64,000 nt of DNA from Bradyrhizobium quebecense (GCF_013373795.3 NZ_CP088022.1:8129501-8193500), one strand, 5' to 3'. Positions 17,799 to 27,439 are shown, counted from the first letter of the stretch. Notes: generated by a model not told the origin, from the sequence alone. A program made the numbers and translations.

Positions 17799-18692
17799 TC
17801 ATGACGTGGTTCGCGATTCCACGTGGCTCAGGGTCGGGTCGGATTCATGGATCGCAAGGCAGTTTTGCCCCGCGTCGTAGGTCCGGTATCCATGATCGTT
17901 CAGCTTGCGAACCAGTGCGGCCTTGTCGGTCTTGATGAATTCCGCATGAATGACGGGGTGATGCTGCCGGATCGTGGCGCTGGTTCCTTCCAGCACCTTC
18001 AACTCCATCCCTTCGACGTCGATCTTGATCAGATCGCAGCGGCTCAGATTCAGGGAGTCCAGGGTGATCATCGCCGTTTCAGTGCCGTTGGCCTGGGAAT
18101 AATCGATCTTCTGGCCGATTTGCTCCGTCCCGGAGCGTTGCGTCACCTCCAGACTTCCGAAGCTGGCGGGTTCCTGATGGCTTAAGGTCGGCACCCAGGT
18201 CTTGCCGGTTTCCGACGAAATAACCGCGTGCATCGCCCGCGCGTTGAAGCAATTGTTGATGGCGATGTTGCCGGCAAGAGCGTAGTAGACTCGCTCCTGC
18301 GCCTCGATGGCAAGGACCGAACCCCAGCCGTCCATGTGCTTGGACCATTCGATGGTGTGAACGCCGATGTTCGCCCCGCAGTCGACGGCGACCACGCCAT
18401 CCCCTCGGTAGGTTCTTCGCAGTGCAAGAAGACCCTTGGTAAGCTCGATCTCGGTGACGTCGAACGCACCGTGCTCGAGAATCTGAATCCCCACGCCAAA
18501 GATGTGGTCGCCCGCGGTGTGGTAGTCCAGCCGGTTGACGATCAGCGGGCCATGCGCCGACGCTGCGATCACAAACGGGACCTTGCTGGGATTGCGGCTC
18601 ATCGATTCATGCTTCTTTGTTTCTGCCGGTCCGGGACGAGCGGCTGCAAGGGGGTGCCCGCTAAGGTTTTCGTCCGTTGACGCGGTTGTCAA
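17799..18692 (-). CDS. FkbM-family methyltransferase
   Basis: SAM-dependent methyltransferase of the FkbM family, which methylates hydroxyls on sugars and other glycoconjugate groups. The SAM motif is VVAVDCGANIGVHTIEW, a second acidic motif is LAIEAQERVYYALAGN, and the family signature LDLIKIDVEG-like appears as CDLIKIDVEGMELKVLEG. Length is 297 residues from a TTG at 18692, which has AGAAGG 9 nt upstream; an ATG at 18602 gives 267 residues and is a fair alternative. It is divergent from the heptosyltransferase gene and convergent with hlyD. The context suggests it may methylate the heptose or another glycan on the exported repeat protein; that is inference. Confidence 0.85.
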   Translation of the reverse strand: MTTASTDENLSGHPLAAARPGPAETKKHESMSRNPSKVPFVIAASAHGPLIVNRLDYHTAGDHIFGVGIQILEHGAFDVTEIELTKGLLALRRTYRGDGVVAVDCGANIGVHTIEWSKHMDGWGSVLAIEAQERVYYALAGNIAINNCFNARAMHAVISSETGKTWVPTLSHQEPASFGSLEVTQRSGTEQIGQKIDYSQANGTETAMITLDSLNLSRCDLIKIDVEGMELKVLEGTSATIRQHHPVIHAEFIKTDKAALVRKLNDHGYRTYDAGQNCLAIHESDPTLSHVESRTTS

Positions 18693-18753
18693 TCTCGCTT
18701 ACCTTCTGCCCGCATTTTTAGCGGTCTTTATATTTTCAGGGCAGGGGATATTC
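18693..18753. promoter_or_regulatory. Short divergent promoter region
   Basis: Only 61 bp separate the TTG of the FkbM gene from the GTG of the heptosyltransferase gene (151 bp if the FkbM ATG is used). The tract is AT-rich compared with its surroundings (TTTTTAGCGG..TTTATATTTTCAGG). Confidence 0.4.
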
Positions 18754-20064
18754 GTGAATGCGATTGCCGTCGCGCCGGCGATCGGGCTGAAGCGTCCGAT
18801 TGACCATGTGGCCGACCAACCCAAAGTCATCGTTGATCGGTCGACCAGCGCCGTACCTGCCAAGTCGGAAGCGGTTGCGCCGGATGCCGATGCGCCCAAG
18901 CGTGCCTATCCGGCGGCCGCCGAACTGCCCACGCAAGTCGGTCCAAAAGGACTGCGATTCGACTTCAACGACGGCGCCCGGGTGGTTTGTCCCGAAGCCG
19001 AAGGCCCTTGGCGCGTGCGTCTCTGGGATGCCGAGACCGGCAATGTTCTGTTCGAGACGCAGTTCGCGGGCGGACGCGTCAACAGCTCAAAGCGCTACTA
19101 CATTCGTTTCCGTATCGAGGTCTTGCAGGGCGAGGATGTCATTTTCTCGCATGAGTACAACGCGACGGATCGTCACGTCCTGATCCAGCTTCCGGTCGGC
19201 ACCCTGGGCGACACGATCGGCTGGTTTCCCTATGTGGAGAAGTTCAGGACAGCTCACAATTGCAGGCTGACCTGCGCAATGGCGGAGAAGCTGATCCCGC
19301 TGTTTCGCGATGCGTATCCGGAGATCAACTTCGTCACGCATGAGGAAATCCAAACCGACCGATATTACGCCACGTACAGCGTCGGATTGTTTTTCGACGA
19401 CAAGAATTTCGTCTACCAGCCGTGCGACTTCCGTTTTGTGGGGCTGCACCGCACCGCCGGATACATCCTCGGCGTCGATCCGACCGAGGTGGCGCCACGC
19501 ATCTCGCTGGCCGATGATCAAAGGCCCATCCCCGAGCCCTACGTTTGCATCGCGGTGCAGAGCACCACGCAATGCAAGTACTGGAATAACCCGAACGGCT
19601 GGCGCGAACTGACCGGCTTTCTCAAGCAGGCCGGCTATCGCGTGATCTGCATCGATCAGAAGCCGACGCACGGCCACGAGCTGGTATGGAATCACATTCC
19701 GAACGGCGCGGAGGACTGGACCGGTGACCGCCCGATTCAGGAGCGGGCGAATCTGCTCAACCATGCGGACTTTTTCATCGGCCTTTCCAGCGGGCTTGCC
19801 TGGCTGGCCTGGGCGGTCGGCACTCCGGTCGTGATGATCGCGGGCTTCACGCATCCGACAAATGAATTTGCTACGCCCTACCGCGTCATCAACTATCACG
19901 CCTGCAACAGCTGCTGGAACGATCCGGCGGTTCGATTCGACCACAAGGATTTTTTCTGGTGCCCCCGCCACAAGGGGACGCCGCGTCAGTTCGAGTGCAC
20001 GAGGCTGATCACCGTCGATCATGTGAAGTCGGTGATCAAGACGATTCCTGGATTCAAGCTCTAG
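18754..20064 (+). CDS. BAHT-family autotransporter O-heptosyltransferase (TibC/AAH-like)
   Basis: Predicted cytoplasmic enzyme that transfers ADP-heptose to Ser residues of AIDA-type strand-loop-strand repeats. After ~60 variable residues comes the N-terminal beta-rich domain (GLRFDFNDGARVVCPE), then a GT9-like catalytic region (LPVGTLGDTIGWFPYVEKFR; IGLSSGLAWLAWAVGTPVVMIAGF). Four Cys at 384, 387, 403 and 415 (CNSC, FWCPRH, ECTR) match the iron-coordinating Cys cluster described for TibC. I chose the GTG at 18754, giving 436 residues, because AGGGG lies 6 nt upstream; the frame is open further 5' but overlaps the divergent FkbM gene. The next gene, 43 bp downstream, encodes the AIDA-repeat protein, the obvious acceptor. 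Confidence 0.9.
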   Translation: MNAIAVAPAIGLKRPIDHVADQPKVIVDRSTSAVPAKSEAVAPDADAPKRAYPAAAELPTQVGPKGLRFDFNDGARVVCPEAEGPWRVRLWDAETGNVLFETQFAGGRVNSSKRYYIRFRIEVLQGEDVIFSHEYNATDRHVLIQLPVGTLGDTIGWFPYVEKFRTAHNCRLTCAMAEKLIPLFRDAYPEINFVTHEEIQTDRYYATYSVGLFFDDKNFVYQPCDFRFVGLHRTAGYILGVDPTEVAPRISLADDQRPIPEPYVCIAVQSTTQCKYWNNPNGWRELTGFLKQAGYRVICIDQKPTHGHELVWNHIPNGAEDWTGDRPIQERANLLNHADFFIGLSSGLAWLAWAVGTPVVMIAGFTHPTNEFATPYRVINYHACNSCWNDPAVRFDHKDFFWCPRHKGTPRQFECTRLITVDHVKSVIKTIPGFKL

Positions 20065-20107
20065 CTTATTTTTCAAGAACTGACCTTTTTCATTGGGGAG
20101 CGCTGCC

Positions 20108-23100
20108 ATGAGCACCACATTTGTAAGCTCGGGTGTTACCAGCTCAGGATTGACCGAAACGGGAGCCAACACGCTCGAGGTCCTCAACGGAGGCTCGGCA
20201 ACCGTGACGACGCTGAGTGGCGGCGGCCAGCTCCTGGTTGATTCCGGCGGCTACGCGGTCGGGACCACGATTTCCAGCGGCGGCAGTGCCGTCGTCAGCG
20301 CGGGCGGCGGGGCCGATCGCTTCGCCGTCTCGAGTGGCGGCACGCTCAACGTGGCGGGGACCGTCAACAGCTTCACCGCGGTGTTCACCGGCGGCGTCGA
20401 GAACGTCCAGTCTGGGGGGCTGATCAGCGGAGTCATCGGCTCGGGGACCGGCATTTCCGGCGGCACGGTCAATGTTCTGGCGGGCGGGTCGGCTACATTC
20501 CTGTCGGTTTCGAGCGGTGGCGTCTTCAACGTAGCCGGCACGACGCTCAGCATGATCGGGGTCCGTAGCGGCGGTGTCGAAAACGTACTGTCGGGCGGTT
20601 TCATTTCGGGGGCGATCAGCTCAGGCACCGGCGTTTCCGCCGGCGGCATACTGAACGTTTTGGCCGGTGGCTCGGCGGCGTTCGTCGGTGTCTCGAGCGG
20701 CGGCACGTTCAACGTGTCGGGCACCGTGCTCAGCAATGTGGCCGTTTATGACGGCGGCGTCGAGAATGTGGTCTCAGGTGGCGTTGTCACCGGCGTGACG
20801 GGTTCTGGGACCGGCATATCCGGCGGCACGGTCAACGTATTTGGCGGCGGCGCACTGGATCACCTGACGGTTTCGAGCGGCACGCTGAATGTCTCCGCTG
20901 GCGGCACGGCGCACAACATTACGGTGTCGAGCGGCGGCACCATGAACGTTGCAGGCACGATCACCAGCAACACGCTGGTCTCGAGCGGCGGTATCGAGAA
21001 CGTGCTGTCCGGCGGGGCGATCTCCGGAGCCACGAGCTCCGGGACCGGAGTGCTCGGCGTACTGAATCTTCTGTCCGGTGGTTCGGCCGTCCACGTCGGT
21101 GTGTCGAGCGGCGGCGTCTTCAATGTTGCCGGCAGTGTGCTGAGCTACACGGGTGTCTACGCTGGTGGCGTCGAGAACATCCTGTCGGGCGGGTCCATCT
21201 CCGGAGCGCCCGGATCCGGGACCGGCGTTTCGGGCGGTACGTTGAACCTGTCGGCTGGCGGCTCGGCGTCCTACGTGGGCGTCTCGAGCGGCGGCATCTT
21301 CAATGTCGCGGGCACGGTGCTGAGCTCTGTCGGCGTGTACAGCGGCGGCGTCGAGAACGTGCTGTCGGGCGGCGTGGTCCAGGGTGTGTCCGGAGGCTTT
21401 GGCACCGCGATCTCCGGCGGCACGGTGAACGTGCAATCGGGCGGCACCGCGACCGCGATGTTCGTCTATGCCAGCGGTGCGCTGAACGACAGCGGCATCG
21501 TCACCAACCAGTTCGTGCTCAGCGGAGGCGTTGAAACCGTTTCGTCGGGAGGTCTCGCGTCCGGGGCGCAGATTTCGGGCGGCGGTCTGCTCGACATTCT
21601 CGCCGGCGGTTCGGCGACGAGTGTCGGCGATGCCGGGAGGGTCATCGTCGAAGCCGGCGGCACCGCCGACCACATCCTGGTTTCGTCCGGCGGTGTGCTC
21701 AGTGTCGGCGGCACCGTCACCAGCAATACAGGCATCCTGGCGGGCGGCGTCGAGACCGTGCTGTCCGGTGGACTGATCAGCGGAGCTAGTGGCTCGGGGA
21801 CCGGCATTTCTGGCGGTACGCTGAACCTTCTGGCCGGTGGCTCGGCGGTCTTTGTCGGCGTGTCGAGCGGCGGCACGTTCAATGTGGCAGGCACCGTGCT
21901 CAGCAATGGGATGGTGTTTTCCGGCGGTGTCGAGAACGTGCAGTCCGGTGGACTGATCTCCGGAGCCATCAGCTCGGGGACCGGAGTTCTCGGCACTTTG
22001 AATGTTCAGGCCGGCGGCTCGGCAGCGTTTGTGGGTGTTTCGAGCGGCGGTACGTTCAACGTCGCGGGCACCGTGCTCAGCAGTGTGGCCGTTTGGGACG
22101 GCGGTGTTGAAAACGTTCTCTCCGGTGGTGTCGTCACCGGCGTGACCGGCTCCGGGACGGGCATATCCGGCGGTACGGTCAACGTCCTTGCGGGCGGTGC
22201 ACTGGATCACCTGACGGTTTCAAGTGGCACGCTGAATGTCTCCGCCGGCGGCACGGCGCATAACATTGCGGTGTCGAGCGGCGGCACCATGAATGTCGCA
22301 GGCACGATCACCAGCAACACGCTGGTCTCGAGCGGCGGTATCGAGAACGTGCTGTCCGGCGGGTTGATCTCCGGAGCCACGGGCTCCGGGACCGGAGTGC
22401 TCGGCGTATTGAACCTTTTGGCCGGTGGTACGGCGGTTCACGTCGGTGTGTCGAGTGGCGGTACGTTCAACGTGGCTGGCACGGTGCTCGGCAATGTCGG
22501 CGTCTATGACGGCGGCGTCGAGAATGTTCTCTCGGGTGGTGTCGTCACCGGTGTCCCGGGCTCCGGGACGGGCATATCCGGCGGCACCGTCAACGTCCTT
22601 TCGGGCGGTGCACTGGATCACCTGACGGTTTCAAGTGGCACGCTGAATGTCTCCGCCGGCGGCACGGCGCACAACCTTACGGTGTCGAGCGGCACGCTGA
22701 ATGTTGCAGGTACGATCACCAGCAACACGCTGGTCTCGAGCGGCGGTATCGAGAACGTGCTGTCCGGCGGACTGATGTCCGGGTCGTTGAGTGCGGCAAA
22801 CATCGTTTCTGCTGGCGGCATATTGAACGTCCTGGCCGGTGGCTCGGCGGCGTTAGTTGGTGTGTCCAGCGGCGGCACCTTCAACGTTGCGGGCCAGATG
22901 CTGAACAATGCAGCAGTCTTCAGCGGCGGCGTCGAGAACGTCTTGTCCGGTGGATCCATCTCCGGCGCGAGCGGATCCGGGACCGGGGTTTCCGGCGGCA
23001 CCTTGAACTTGTCGGCTGGCGCCACGGCTTCCTTTGTCGGCGTGTATAACGGCGGCATCTTCAATGTTGCGGGCACCGTGCTGAGAAATACTGGCGTCAA

Positions 23101-26100
23101 TGCCGGCGGTGTCGAGAATGTTCTGTCCGGCGGATTCATCTCCGGTGGGGTCGGCTCGGGAACCGGCGTTACGTCCGGAGGCATATTGAACGTTCTGGCC
23201 GGCGGCTCGGCGGCGTTCGTCGGTGTGTCGAGTGGCGGCGTGCTGAACATTTCTTCCGGAGGCACGGCGCACAACATCGCGGTGTCGAGCGGCGGCACGT
23301 TCAATCTTGCCGGAACGACGACGAGCAACGTCGCGGTATTCGCCGGCGGCAGTGAAATCGTATCTTCTGGCGGCTCCACGGGGCCGGTCACGATCTCCGG
23401 CGGCGTGGTCGAATTGCAGGCTGCAAGCGTCGCGGGCGGCGGCATCACCTTCGGCGGGTCCGGCGGCCAGCTCAAGGTCGACGGCACGTCTTTGGCCGGC
23501 ACCACCGTCAGTAGCCTGGTGCTGGGCGACAGCATCGATCTGGCAGGCCTCAACTTCGTATCGGGCGGGTCGGCGACCTTGCTGGCCGGCAACATCCTGC
23601 ATGTCACCGAGGGGGCTTCCTCCTTCGATCTGCAGCTTGATCAGACGCCTGGCGTGCGGTTCAGCGTCAGCACGGATACCGGCGGCGGCACGCTGGTCAC
23701 GACGCGCGCCGATATCGCACCGGTCACGTCAGCGCCCAACGTGCAGGCGATCTTTGGCGAGAGCTCTGCGCTCGCTTCCAGCCTGTTCTCGGTCACGGAC
23801 GCCGATGGCGATCCCATCACCCAATACGCGTTCTGGGACACCCAAGGTAACGGACACTGGGTCGTCAACGGCACCGTCCAGCCCACCAACGCCGAGATCG
23901 ATGTCACGGCGGCCAACCTGTCGCAGGTGAGCTACGTATTCGGTCCAAGCGGTTCGACCGATACCCTCTTCGTGCGCGCCAATGACGGCACGCTTTGGGG
24001 CGGCTGGACTCAGTTTACGGCAAAGGCGTTTGTCGACACCGCGCCGACCGTGAACGCAGCCAACGTCACTGCGGCGCACGGCCAGACGTCGATTGCCGCA
24101 TCCAGCCTGTTCTCCGTCAGTGATCCGGATCCTGACACGATGACCCAGTACGCGTTCTGGGACACCGGCGGAAGCGGCCACTGGGTGGTGAACGGTGTGG
24201 CTATGCCTGCCAACACCGAGATCGACATTACCGCGGCGCAGCTGTCGCAGGTGAGCTACGTCTTCGGGCCGGCAGGGTCAGCCCCTGATACGTTGTTCAT
24301 CAGGGCGAACGACGGAACGTTGTGGGGAGGCTGGAAGTCGTTCACGGCAGCGCCGGGGCCCGAAACCGCTCCGGTTGTTACGGCATCGAACGTCACCGCC
24401 AATCATGGGCAAACGTCGGCTCTCGCCTCGACTCTGTTCGCAACCTCGGACGCTGATGGCGATGCGATCACCCAGTATGCGTTCTGGGACACCGGTGGCA
24501 ACGGTCATTGGGTGGTGAACGGTGTCGCCCAGGCCGCCAATGTCGAAATCGATGTTGCGGCGGCGAACCTCTCGCAGGTCAGCTACGTGTTCGGTCCCGG
24601 TAGCTCTCCAGCCGACACGCTCTATGTGCGGGCGAACGACGGGATGCTGTGGGGCGCCTGGACCGCGTTCACGGCAACACCGGGCCCCGATCAGGCTCCG
24701 GTTGTGACGGCACCGAACGTGACCGCGGTTCATGGTGAGACGTCGGCGCTCGCCTCGAGCCTGTTCACGACCTCGGACCCCGAGAGCGATCCGATCACCC
24801 AGTATGCGTTCTGGGACACCGGCGGCAATGGCCACTGGGTCGTGAATGGTGTCGCCCAGGCCGCCAACGTCGAGATCGATGTTGCCGCGGCGAACCTCTC
24901 GCAGGTCAGCTACGTGTTCGGGCCCGGCAGCTCTCCAGCCGACACGCTCTACGTGCGGGCGAACGACGGATCGAAGTGGGGCGCCTGGACTGCGTTCACG
25001 GCAACCCCGGGGCCCGATCAGGCTCCGGTTGTGACGGCACCGAACGTGACCGCGGTTCATGGTGAGACGTCGGCGCTCGCCTCGAGCCTGTTCACGACCT
25101 CGGACCCCGAGAGCGATCCGATCACCCAGTACGCGTTCTGGGACACCGGCGGCAATGGTCACTGGGTGGTGAATGGTGTCGCCCAGGCAGCCAACGTCGA
25201 AATCGATGTCGTCGCGGCGAACCTGTCGCAGGTGAGCTACGTGTTCGGGCCCGGCGACTCGACGCCCGACACGCTTTACGTGCGGGCGAACGACGGATCG
25301 AAGTGGGGCGCCTGGACTGCGTTCACGGCAACCCCGGGCCCCGATCAGGCTCCGGTTGTGACGGCACCGAACGTGACCGCGGTTCATGGTGAGACGTCGG
25401 CGCTCGCCTCGAGCCTGTTCACGACCTCGGACCCCGAGAGCGATCCGATCACCCAGTACGCGTTCTGGGACACCGGCGGCAATGGTCACTGGGTGGTGAA
25501 TGGTGTCGCCCAGGCCGCCAATGTCGAAATCGATGTTGCCGCGGCGAACCTGTCACAGGTGAGCTACGTGTTCGGGCCCGGCAGCTCTCCAGCCGACACG
25601 CTCTATGTGCGGGCGAACGACGGATCGAAGTGGGGCGCCTGGACTGCGTTCACGGCAACCCCGGGCCCCGATCAGGCTCCGGTTGTGACGGCACCGAACG
25701 TGACCGCGGTTCATGGTGAGACGTCGGCGCTCGCCTCGAGCCTGTTCACGACCTCGGACCCCGAGAGCGATCCGATCACCCAGTACGCGTTCTGGGACAC
25801 CGGCAGCAATGGTCACTGGGTGGTGAATGGTGTCGCCCAGGCCGCCAACGTCGAGATCGATGTTGCCGCGGCGAACCTCTCGCAGGTCAGCTACGTGTTC
25901 GGTCCCGGCAGCTCTCCAGCCGACACGCTCTACGTGCGGGCGAACGACGGATCGAAGTGGGGCGCCTGGACTGCGTTCACGGCAACCCCAGGGCCCGATC
26001 AGGCTCCGGTCGTCACAGCACCGAACGTGACCGCGGTTCATGGTGAGACGTCGGCGCTCGCCTCGAGCCTGTTCACGACCTCGGACCCCGAGAGCGATCC

Positions 26101-27343
26101 GATCACCCAGTACGCGTTCTGGGACACCGGCGGCAATGGTCACTGGGTGGTGAATGGTGTCGCCCAGGCAGCCAACGTCGAGATCGATGTCGCCGCGGCG
26201 AACCTCTCACAGGTGAGCTACGTGTTCGGGCCTGGCGGCTCTCCAGCCGACACGCTCTATGTGCGGGCGAACGACGGATCGAAGTGGAGCACCTGGACCG
26301 CGTTCACGGCAACGCCGGGACCCGACACGGCTCCGGTCGTGACGGCAGCGAACGCGACCGGGATCCACGACCATTCGGTGGCGGCGTCGAGCCTGTTCTC
26401 GACCTCGGATGCCGAGAGCGATCCGATCACCCAGTACGCGTTCTGGGACACCGGCGGCAATGGCCACTGGGTGGTGAACGGTGTCGCCCAGGCGGCCAAC
26501 GCCGAGATCGATGTTGCGGCGGCGAACCTGTCGCAGGTCAGCTACGTGTTCGGCCCCGGCGGCTCGCCGTCGGATACGCTCTACGTGCGGGCGAATGACG
26601 GCAGCGAGTGGAGCAGCTGGAAGGCCTTCACGGCCACCGCCACCAATCAGGCGCCGACGGTCGCGGTCTCCAACGTCGTGACGGTCTCGGGGCAGACCTT
26701 TGCTGCTGCGAACCTCGTCACTGCGACGGACGCCGACGGCGATGCCATCACGAAGTATGCGCTGTGGGATTCCAACACCAACGGCCGCTGGAACGTTGGC
26801 GGAGTCAACGAGCCTGCGAATACAGAGATCGACGTCACCGCGGCACAGCTTGCCCAGGCGACCTATCAGGCCGGCTCGGGCACCGACCAGCTCTGGATCC
26901 GGGCCAATGACGGCACCGCGTGGGGAGCCTGGCAGTCGTTCAACGTGACGGGAGAGAGCCCGAGCAGCGCCACCATCGTCCCGAGCGGCACCCTCGAATT
27001 GACGGGGGCGTCGAATGCCTCCGTGACGTTCCAGGGCTCGACGGGGACGCTGAAGCTCGACAATTCCGCGAGCTTTAGCGGAACCGTCGCCGGGATGACC
27101 GGTTCGGACGCGATCGATTTCGCGAATATCAATTTCGCGAACGTTCACACGCCGACCTTCAGCGGAGACTCATCGCACGGAACGCTCACGGTGACGGACG
27201 GCACCGTCACGGCGAGTATTGCGCTGCTCGGCAACTACATGGCCTCGACCTTCACGACCTCGAGTGACGGCCATGGCGGTACCCTGGTTGTCGATCCGCC
27301 GGCGACGCAGGTCAGCCAGCTCGCGCAGCCGCAGCATGCGTGA
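20108..27343 (+). CDS. Giant AIDA-repeat surface protein, putative type I-secreted glycoprotein
   Basis: A 2411-residue adhesin-like protein. Residues ~15-1105 are AIDA-type repeats (SSGGTLNVAGT, GGVENVLSGG, GTGISGGTVNV), the substrate class of BAHT heptosyltransferases. A bridging domain (~1110-1200) is followed by ten ~109-residue modules (~1204-2280), the family found in the metzincin-like protein. The last ~130 residues form another beta-rich domain ending GHGGTLVVDPPATQVSQLAQPQHA. There is no Sec signal peptide and no autotransporter barrel, which argues against type V export; the adjacent HlyB/HlyD genes suggest type I. No RTX nonapeptides are present. GGGGAG lies 7 nt before the ATG at 20108. 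Sequence composition is extremely Gly/Ser-rich in the first half. Probable role is adhesion or biofilm matrix. Confidence 0.88.
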   Translation: MSTTFVSSGVTSSGLTETGANTLEVLNGGSATVTTLSGGGQLLVDSGGYAVGTTISSGGSAVVSAGGGADRFAVSSGGTLNVAGTVNSFTAVFTGGVENVQSGGLISGVIGSGTGISGGTVNVLAGGSATFLSVSSGGVFNVAGTTLSMIGVRSGGVENVLSGGFISGAISSGTGVSAGGILNVLAGGSAAFVGVSSGGTFNVSGTVLSNVAVYDGGVENVVSGGVVTGVTGSGTGISGGTVNVFGGGALDHLTVSSGTLNVSAGGTAHNITVSSGGTMNVAGTITSNTLVSSGGIENVLSGGAISGATSSGTGVLGVLNLLSGGSAVHVGVSSGGVFNVAGSVLSYTGVYAGGVENILSGGSISGAPGSGTGVSGGTLNLSAGGSASYVGVSSGGIFNVAGTVLSSVGVYSGGVENVLSGGVVQGVSGGFGTAISGGTVNVQSGGTATAMFVYASGALNDSGIVTNQFVLSGGVETVSSGGLASGAQISGGGLLDILAGGSATSVGDAGRVIVEAGGTADHILVSSGGVLSVGGTVTSNTGILAGGVETVLSGGLISGASGSGTGISGGTLNLLAGGSAVFVGVSSGGTFNVAGTVLSNGMVFSGGVENVQSGGLISGAISSGTGVLGTLNVQAGGSAAFVGVSSGGTFNVAGTVLSSVAVWDGGVENVLSGGVVTGVTGSGTGISGGTVNVLAGGALDHLTVSSGTLNVSAGGTAHNIAVSSGGTMNVAGTITSNTLVSSGGIENVLSGGLISGATGSGTGVLGVLNLLAGGTAVHVGVSSGGTFNVAGTVLGNVGVYDGGVENVLSGGVVTGVPGSGTGISGGTVNVLSGGALDHLTVSSGTLNVSAGGTAHNLTVSSGTLNVAGTITSNTLVSSGGIENVLSGGLMSGSLSAANIVSAGGILNVLAGGSAALVGVSSGGTFNVAGQMLNNAAVFSGGVENVLSGGSISGASGSGTGVSGGTLNLSAGATASFVGVYNGGIFNVAGTVLRNTGVNAGGVENVLSGGFISGGVGSGTGVTSGGILNVLAGGSAAFVGVSSGGVLNISSGGTAHNIAVSSGGTFNLAGTTTSNVAVFAGGSEIVSSGGSTGPVTISGGVVELQAASVAGGGITFGGSGGQLKVDGTSLAGTTVSSLVLGDSIDLAGLNFVSGGSATLLAGNILHVTEGASSFDLQLDQTPGVRFSVSTDTGGGTLVTTRADIAPVTSAPNVQAIFGESSALASSLFSVTDADGDPITQYAFWDTQGNGHWVVNGTVQPTNAEIDVTAANLSQVSYVFGPSGSTDTLFVRANDGTLWGGWTQFTAKAFVDTAPTVNAANVTAAHGQTSIAASSLFSVSDPDPDTMTQYAFWDTGGSGHWVVNGVAMPANTEIDITAAQLSQVSYVFGPAGSAPDTLFIRANDGTLWGGWKSFTAAPGPETAPVVTASNVTANHGQTSALASTLFATSDADGDAITQYAFWDTGGNGHWVVNGVAQAANVEIDVAAANLSQVSYVFGPGSSPADTLYVRANDGMLWGAWTAFTATPGPDQAPVVTAPNVTAVHGETSALASSLFTTSDPESDPITQYAFWDTGGNGHWVVNGVAQAANVEIDVAAANLSQVSYVFGPGSSPADTLYVRANDGSKWGAWTAFTATPGPDQAPVVTAPNVTAVHGETSALASSLFTTSDPESDPITQYAFWDTGGNGHWVVNGVAQAANVEIDVVAANLSQVSYVFGPGDSTPDTLYVRANDGSKWGAWTAFTATPGPDQAPVVTAPNVTAVHGETSALASSLFTTSDPESDPITQYAFWDTGGNGHWVVNGVAQAANVEIDVAAANLSQVSYVFGPGSSPADTLYVRANDGSKWGAWTAFTATPGPDQAPVVTAPNVTAVHGETSALASSLFTTSDPESDPITQYAFWDTGSNGHWVVNGVAQAANVEIDVAAANLSQVSYVFGPGSSPADTLYVRANDGSKWGAWTAFTATPGPDQAPVVTAPNVTAVHGETSALASSLFTTSDPESDPITQYAFWDTGGNGHWVVNGVAQAANVEIDVAAANLSQVSYVFGPGGSPADTLYVRANDGSKWSTWTAFTATPGPDTAPVVTAANATGIHDHSVAASSLFSTSDAESDPITQYAFWDTGGNGHWVVNGVAQAANAEIDVAAANLSQVSYVFGPGGSPSDTLYVRANDGSEWSSWKAFTATATNQAPTVAVSNVVTVSGQTFAAANLVTATDADGDAITKYALWDSNTNGRWNVGGVNEPANTEIDVTAAQLAQATYQAGSGTDQLWIRANDGTAWGAWQSFNVTGESPSSATIVPSGTLELTGASNASVTFQGSTGTLKLDNSASFSGTVAGMTGSDAIDFANINFANVHTPTFSGDSSHGTLTVTDGTVTASIALLGNYMASTFTTSSDGHGGTLVVDPPATQVSQLAQPQHA
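20150..23420 (+). repeat. AIDA-type strand-loop-strand repeat region
   Basis: Codes for dozens of short beta-strand units with SSGG/NV/SGG steps. Blocks of several units are themselves duplicated; for example the segments around 20860-21060, 22200-22400 and 22610-22780 are close DNA copies of one another. Confidence 0.9.
23717..26953 (+). repeat. Ten tandem 324-327 bp module repeats
   Basis: Unit starts (Ala-Pro codons) are at 23717, 24041, 24368, 24695, 25022, 25349, 25676, 26003, 26330 and 26651. Seven consecutive spacings are exactly 327 bp. Units 4-8 are nearly identical at the DNA level; 1-2 and 9-10 are diverged. Confidence 0.95.
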
Positions 27344-27410
27344 GGCTTGAAGAGGGCTGTGTGGGCCTGTCGCGGGCCCACCGCAGCCAGATCCCTCAAT
27401 CGGCAGAGAC

Positions 27411-27439
27411 AAAAAGGCCCGCCTCTCGGCGGGCCTTTT
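27411..27439. terminator. Bidirectional Rho-independent terminator
   Basis: AAAGGCCCGCC-TCTC-GGCGGGCCTTT is a perfect 11-bp hairpin flanked by A and T runs, so it can end both the plus-strand adhesin transcript and the convergent minus-strand ATPase transcript. Confidence 0.9.

Noticed and set aside
20774..26143. Long minus-strand frames opposite the adhesin gene
   Set aside because: Shadows produced by the repetitive GC-rich coding strand; they mirror the repeats and lack starts.
20108..27343. Classical autotransporter (type V)
   Set aside because: AIDA repeats are present, but there is no Sec signal and no C-terminal barrel.
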